This document shows, one piece after another, positions 29,534 to 31,471 of a stretch of DNA of 31,471 nt (position 1 is its first letter; each line of letters begins with the position of its first letter). This DNA is from Vitrella brassicaformis (taxonomy: Eukaryota; Sar; Vitrellaceae). A program made the translations under genes and the position numbers. The stretch spans positions 1-31,471 of the forward strand of contig CDMY01000680.1 in the NCBI GenBank assembly GCA_001179505.1, in the 5' to 3' direction. The notes below the pieces were generated by a model that did not search any database, was not told the DNA's origin, and saw nothing but the letters and a program-made list of their open reading frames with translations.

Positions 29534-31072
29534 TCACATGACGATGATGAACATGACCATAAAGCAAAAGACCACCGCACCAATCACCAGCAGCAGCATC
29601 GCCATCAGGAAACTCATGTCGCCCGACCTGATGACATGATCATCGCACCCACACACACACATCTGTGATGCCATGATGCATTTCGTCGGCTGGCTTGCAG
29701 CCGGCGCACCTTCTGAGCTTCCTTGCGCGTTTGTTCTCGCTCTGCACTCTGTCCAGATGACGTTGTTGTGTCGCTGCGGTGTCACGAAGACGCTGCACGC
29801 ACGCATCCAAACAAGAGGGTAGAGTACTCATCATCCGGCCGAAGCAGACTTCTCCCGATCTGTGTGTCTGGTCTGACCAGGTTGTCTTTCTGCAGCACTT
29901 GCCGATACCGGTGGGCTGCACCCTTCATCTCCTGCACACAGCCACCCACCCACCCACACACGCATGAGGTTTCCCTGCCCCTTTCCGCCATTCTCTCACC
30001 TCTGCCAGCCCGACGAGTTCGTCCTTCATCTGCTCCGTGTCGCCCTCTCCCTCCCGGCTCACTCGACCCATCCCCAGCCCACCGCCCTCATCGCGCCGCC
30101 GCCGCAATCTGATCGACGTTGACGATGAGGCATGGTCGTCTTGCGGTGGCGGGCGAAAGGGGGACGGGGGGCCAGGGGGCATCGCTGACGTGGCGCCTGC
30201 TGATGCAGCAGGGTGGGATCTGCAGCCAGTGGAGGGAGCCGGGCCGGAAGTGGTACATTCGTGCAGCAACGCGGGTCTGTTTGTCTATGCTCGCTTACGT
30301 GTGTGCTGGTGTCGGCTCTGCTGCTGCTGCTGCTGCCGGTGGTGGCGATGGTGTGGTTGCCATGCCATCGAGTGGTGGCTGAGGTTGTGGTGGGGAGGAG
30401 GCGGTGGTGCCGAGGCTGTGTGCCTGTGCACGCTGGATGGTCTCCTCGAGGATGGTGGGGTCGACCGCCGCTGGCAGGGCGTGGGACTGGTGCAGACTGC
30501 TTGTCGTCAGAAACGTCTGTGGGCACGATAGGGCTTAAGGAAAACGATGCATCCACTGTCTGTCTGTCTGTGCCTCCCCTTTCTGTCTGCTGTACCTGTT
30601 TGAGCAGCTGCTGCACGGTGGCCACGCGGCCCCTGTACTCATTGACGATGCCCTCAGTCAGCTCACCGGGATACTCCTCACCTACAGGCAGGACCACCAC
30701 CCAAACGCACCGACCAGTCGCTGCGTGAGTGTCATTCATTCGTGCCAGAAGGACCCACCTGCGAGCGCATTGCGCTCCAGCGCCTGCAGCATCTCATTCA
30801 GCTTGTCAACATACTGCAACAAAGGCAGCAAACCAAACAGCACACAGAGCCAAAGCCATACGTCAAGAAAATCAGAGTATCCATCTATGTTTCTCGCTTA
30901 CCGCTTTGGCCTTGTTGATGAGTATCTCCCTCTCCTCCTCCTCCTCCTCGGCGTTGTTGTCGTCAACGCCGCCGTGGCTGGGGGCAAGCGTGTCCTCCGC
31001 CTCGGGGTCGCAGAGCGCCTCCACACACCGCAGGAACGAGTCAAACTCCCACAGCGGCTCCTGCATCACCAT
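29534..31072 (-). CDS. USE1: Use1-type SNARE protein
   Basis: Eight exons (31072-30902, 30813-30759, 30681-30596, 30516-30299, 30219-30000, 29931-29878, 29792-29710, 29627-29534) join in phase to 326 aa. The N-terminal part (WEFDSFLRCVEAL, then a Glu run, then YVDKLNEMLQALERN) fits the Use1 N domain. The middle is Pro/Ala-rich. The SNARE motif (about 235-292) has EQMKDELVGLAEEMKG, YRQVLQKDNLRLRD and DRVQSENKRARKL. One membrane span ends the chain (MLLLVIGAVVFCFMVMFIIV). Use1 works in Golgi-to-ER retrograde fusion with Sec20, a syntaxin-18-like and Sec22. The Asp in QKDN lies at the expected zero-layer place, where Use1 is known to carry Asp. The donor at 29877 (CTG|GTCAGA) was chosen because it restores the heptads. 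Start 31072 is the first ATG; the next Met is two residues on. Confidence 0.85.
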
Positions 31073-31420
31073 CCTTCCTCCTCCTTTCTTCTTCCCCTCT
31101 CTTCTTTCGGCTCGCCTGCGAGCTTAGCGCGTTTTTTCCCAGCTAGTTTCGAGAAACTTGCATTAATCGTAACACTCGTCTGTGTGTCCGTGATACTCAT
31201 AAACATACAGTCCCATGAGCACGCAGAGTCAAAACGCTCACGGGGAGGAGGGATCGATCCCCGCTCCATCAGCACACCCCAGTCCCGCAAACCCTCCCCT
31301 CCCTCCCCCACGCAGACAGTAGCTAGTCGCACGCGCGAGGGCGATAGACAAGCGAGAGCGAATCCATCCAGACACATGACTGAACCCCCGACCCTTCCAC
31401 CCCTCCTTCTCCAACAGCGC
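31073..31420. other. Divergent region at the right end
   Basis: Between Use1 (minus) and a probable plus-strand start at 31421. No gene is supported. The stretch before 31421 is rich in C and T and ends in CCAACAG, which could be a splice acceptor instead of a 5' leader. Confidence 0.45.
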
Positions 31421-31471
31421 ATGAGCTATGTGGGCGATGAACACGTTGGCATCGTGTCCCCACACACCGTC
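31421..31471 (+). CDS. Start (or internal exon) of a gene cut by the right edge
   Basis: ATG at 31421 opens 17 codons to the end of the window: MSYVGDEHVGIVSPHTV. The reading is well mixed and non-repetitive. A pyrimidine tract and CAG at 31415-31417 just before could make it an internal exon. The opposite strand is also open (GHDANVFIAHIAHALLEKEG) and is the alternative. Product unknown. Confidence 0.4.
   Translation, partial: MSYVGDEHVGIVSPHTV

Noticed and set aside
29821-29877. Coding extension QKDNLVRPDTQIGRSLL in Use1
   Set aside because: It ends in a stop and breaks the SNARE heptads; splicing at 29877 to 29792 gives the expected motif.

Overview
This window looks like nuclear DNA of a GC-rich, intron-rich protist, most likely an alveolate. 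I infer a chromerid alga similar to Vitrella, with a dinoflagellate relative as the alternative. Reasons: nearly every gene is broken by short GT-AG introns of about 60-180 nt that are full of simple repeats (GT/CA, TCTG, CATC). One gene (9107-13163) encodes a signal-peptide, cysteine-containing coiled-coil protein of a type I associate with dinoflagellates and chromerids. A flagellum-associated MOK kinase is present. The organism name is inference; no rRNA, tRNA or organelle marker is in the window. I rebuilt exon structures by hand from splice sites and reading-frame phase.

Layout, left to right: (1) 1-114, minus, partial exon, possibly a reverse-transcriptase remnant. (2) 481-7637, plus, 22 exons, a CHD-like chromatin remodeller with chromodomain pair and SNF2 fold but destroyed ATPase motifs. 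(3) 9107-13163, minus, about 25 small exons, secreted coiled-coil protein. (4) 13744-15053, plus, unrecognised, partly unresolved splicing. (5) 16538-17833, minus, RS-rich RRM protein. (6) 18171-20259, plus, MOK kinase. (7) 20501-21772, minus, intronless double-motif LAGLIDADG protein with an organelle-targeting-like N terminus. (8) 21834-22648, plus, unknown basic protein. (9) 23045-about 24213, minus, membrane protein with a PH-like tail. (10) 24427-25191, plus, ubiquitin-like protein ending its fold in RGG. (11) 25877-27247, minus, short TAF6-like histone-fold protein. (12) 27376-29299, plus, CtIP/Sae2/Com1 DNA end-resection factor. (13) 29534-31072, minus, Use1 SNARE. (14) 31421-31471, plus, start of a further gene.

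Every neighbouring pair is on opposite strands, so the window is an unbroken chain of head-to-head and tail-to-tail pairs. Head-to-head gaps are as short as 61 bp (LAGLIDADG gene and its neighbour) and 128 bp (TAF6-like and CtIP), which suggests shared bidirectional promoters. Functionally the genes are ordinary nuclear, secretory and signalling genes rather than one pathway. Several concern chromatin and transcription (CHD-like, TAF6-like, RRM) or DNA ends (CtIP, LAGLIDADG).

The most unusual items are the CHD pseudo-ATPase, the nuclear LAGLIDADG gene, the strict strand alternation, and the ubiquitin-like protein.
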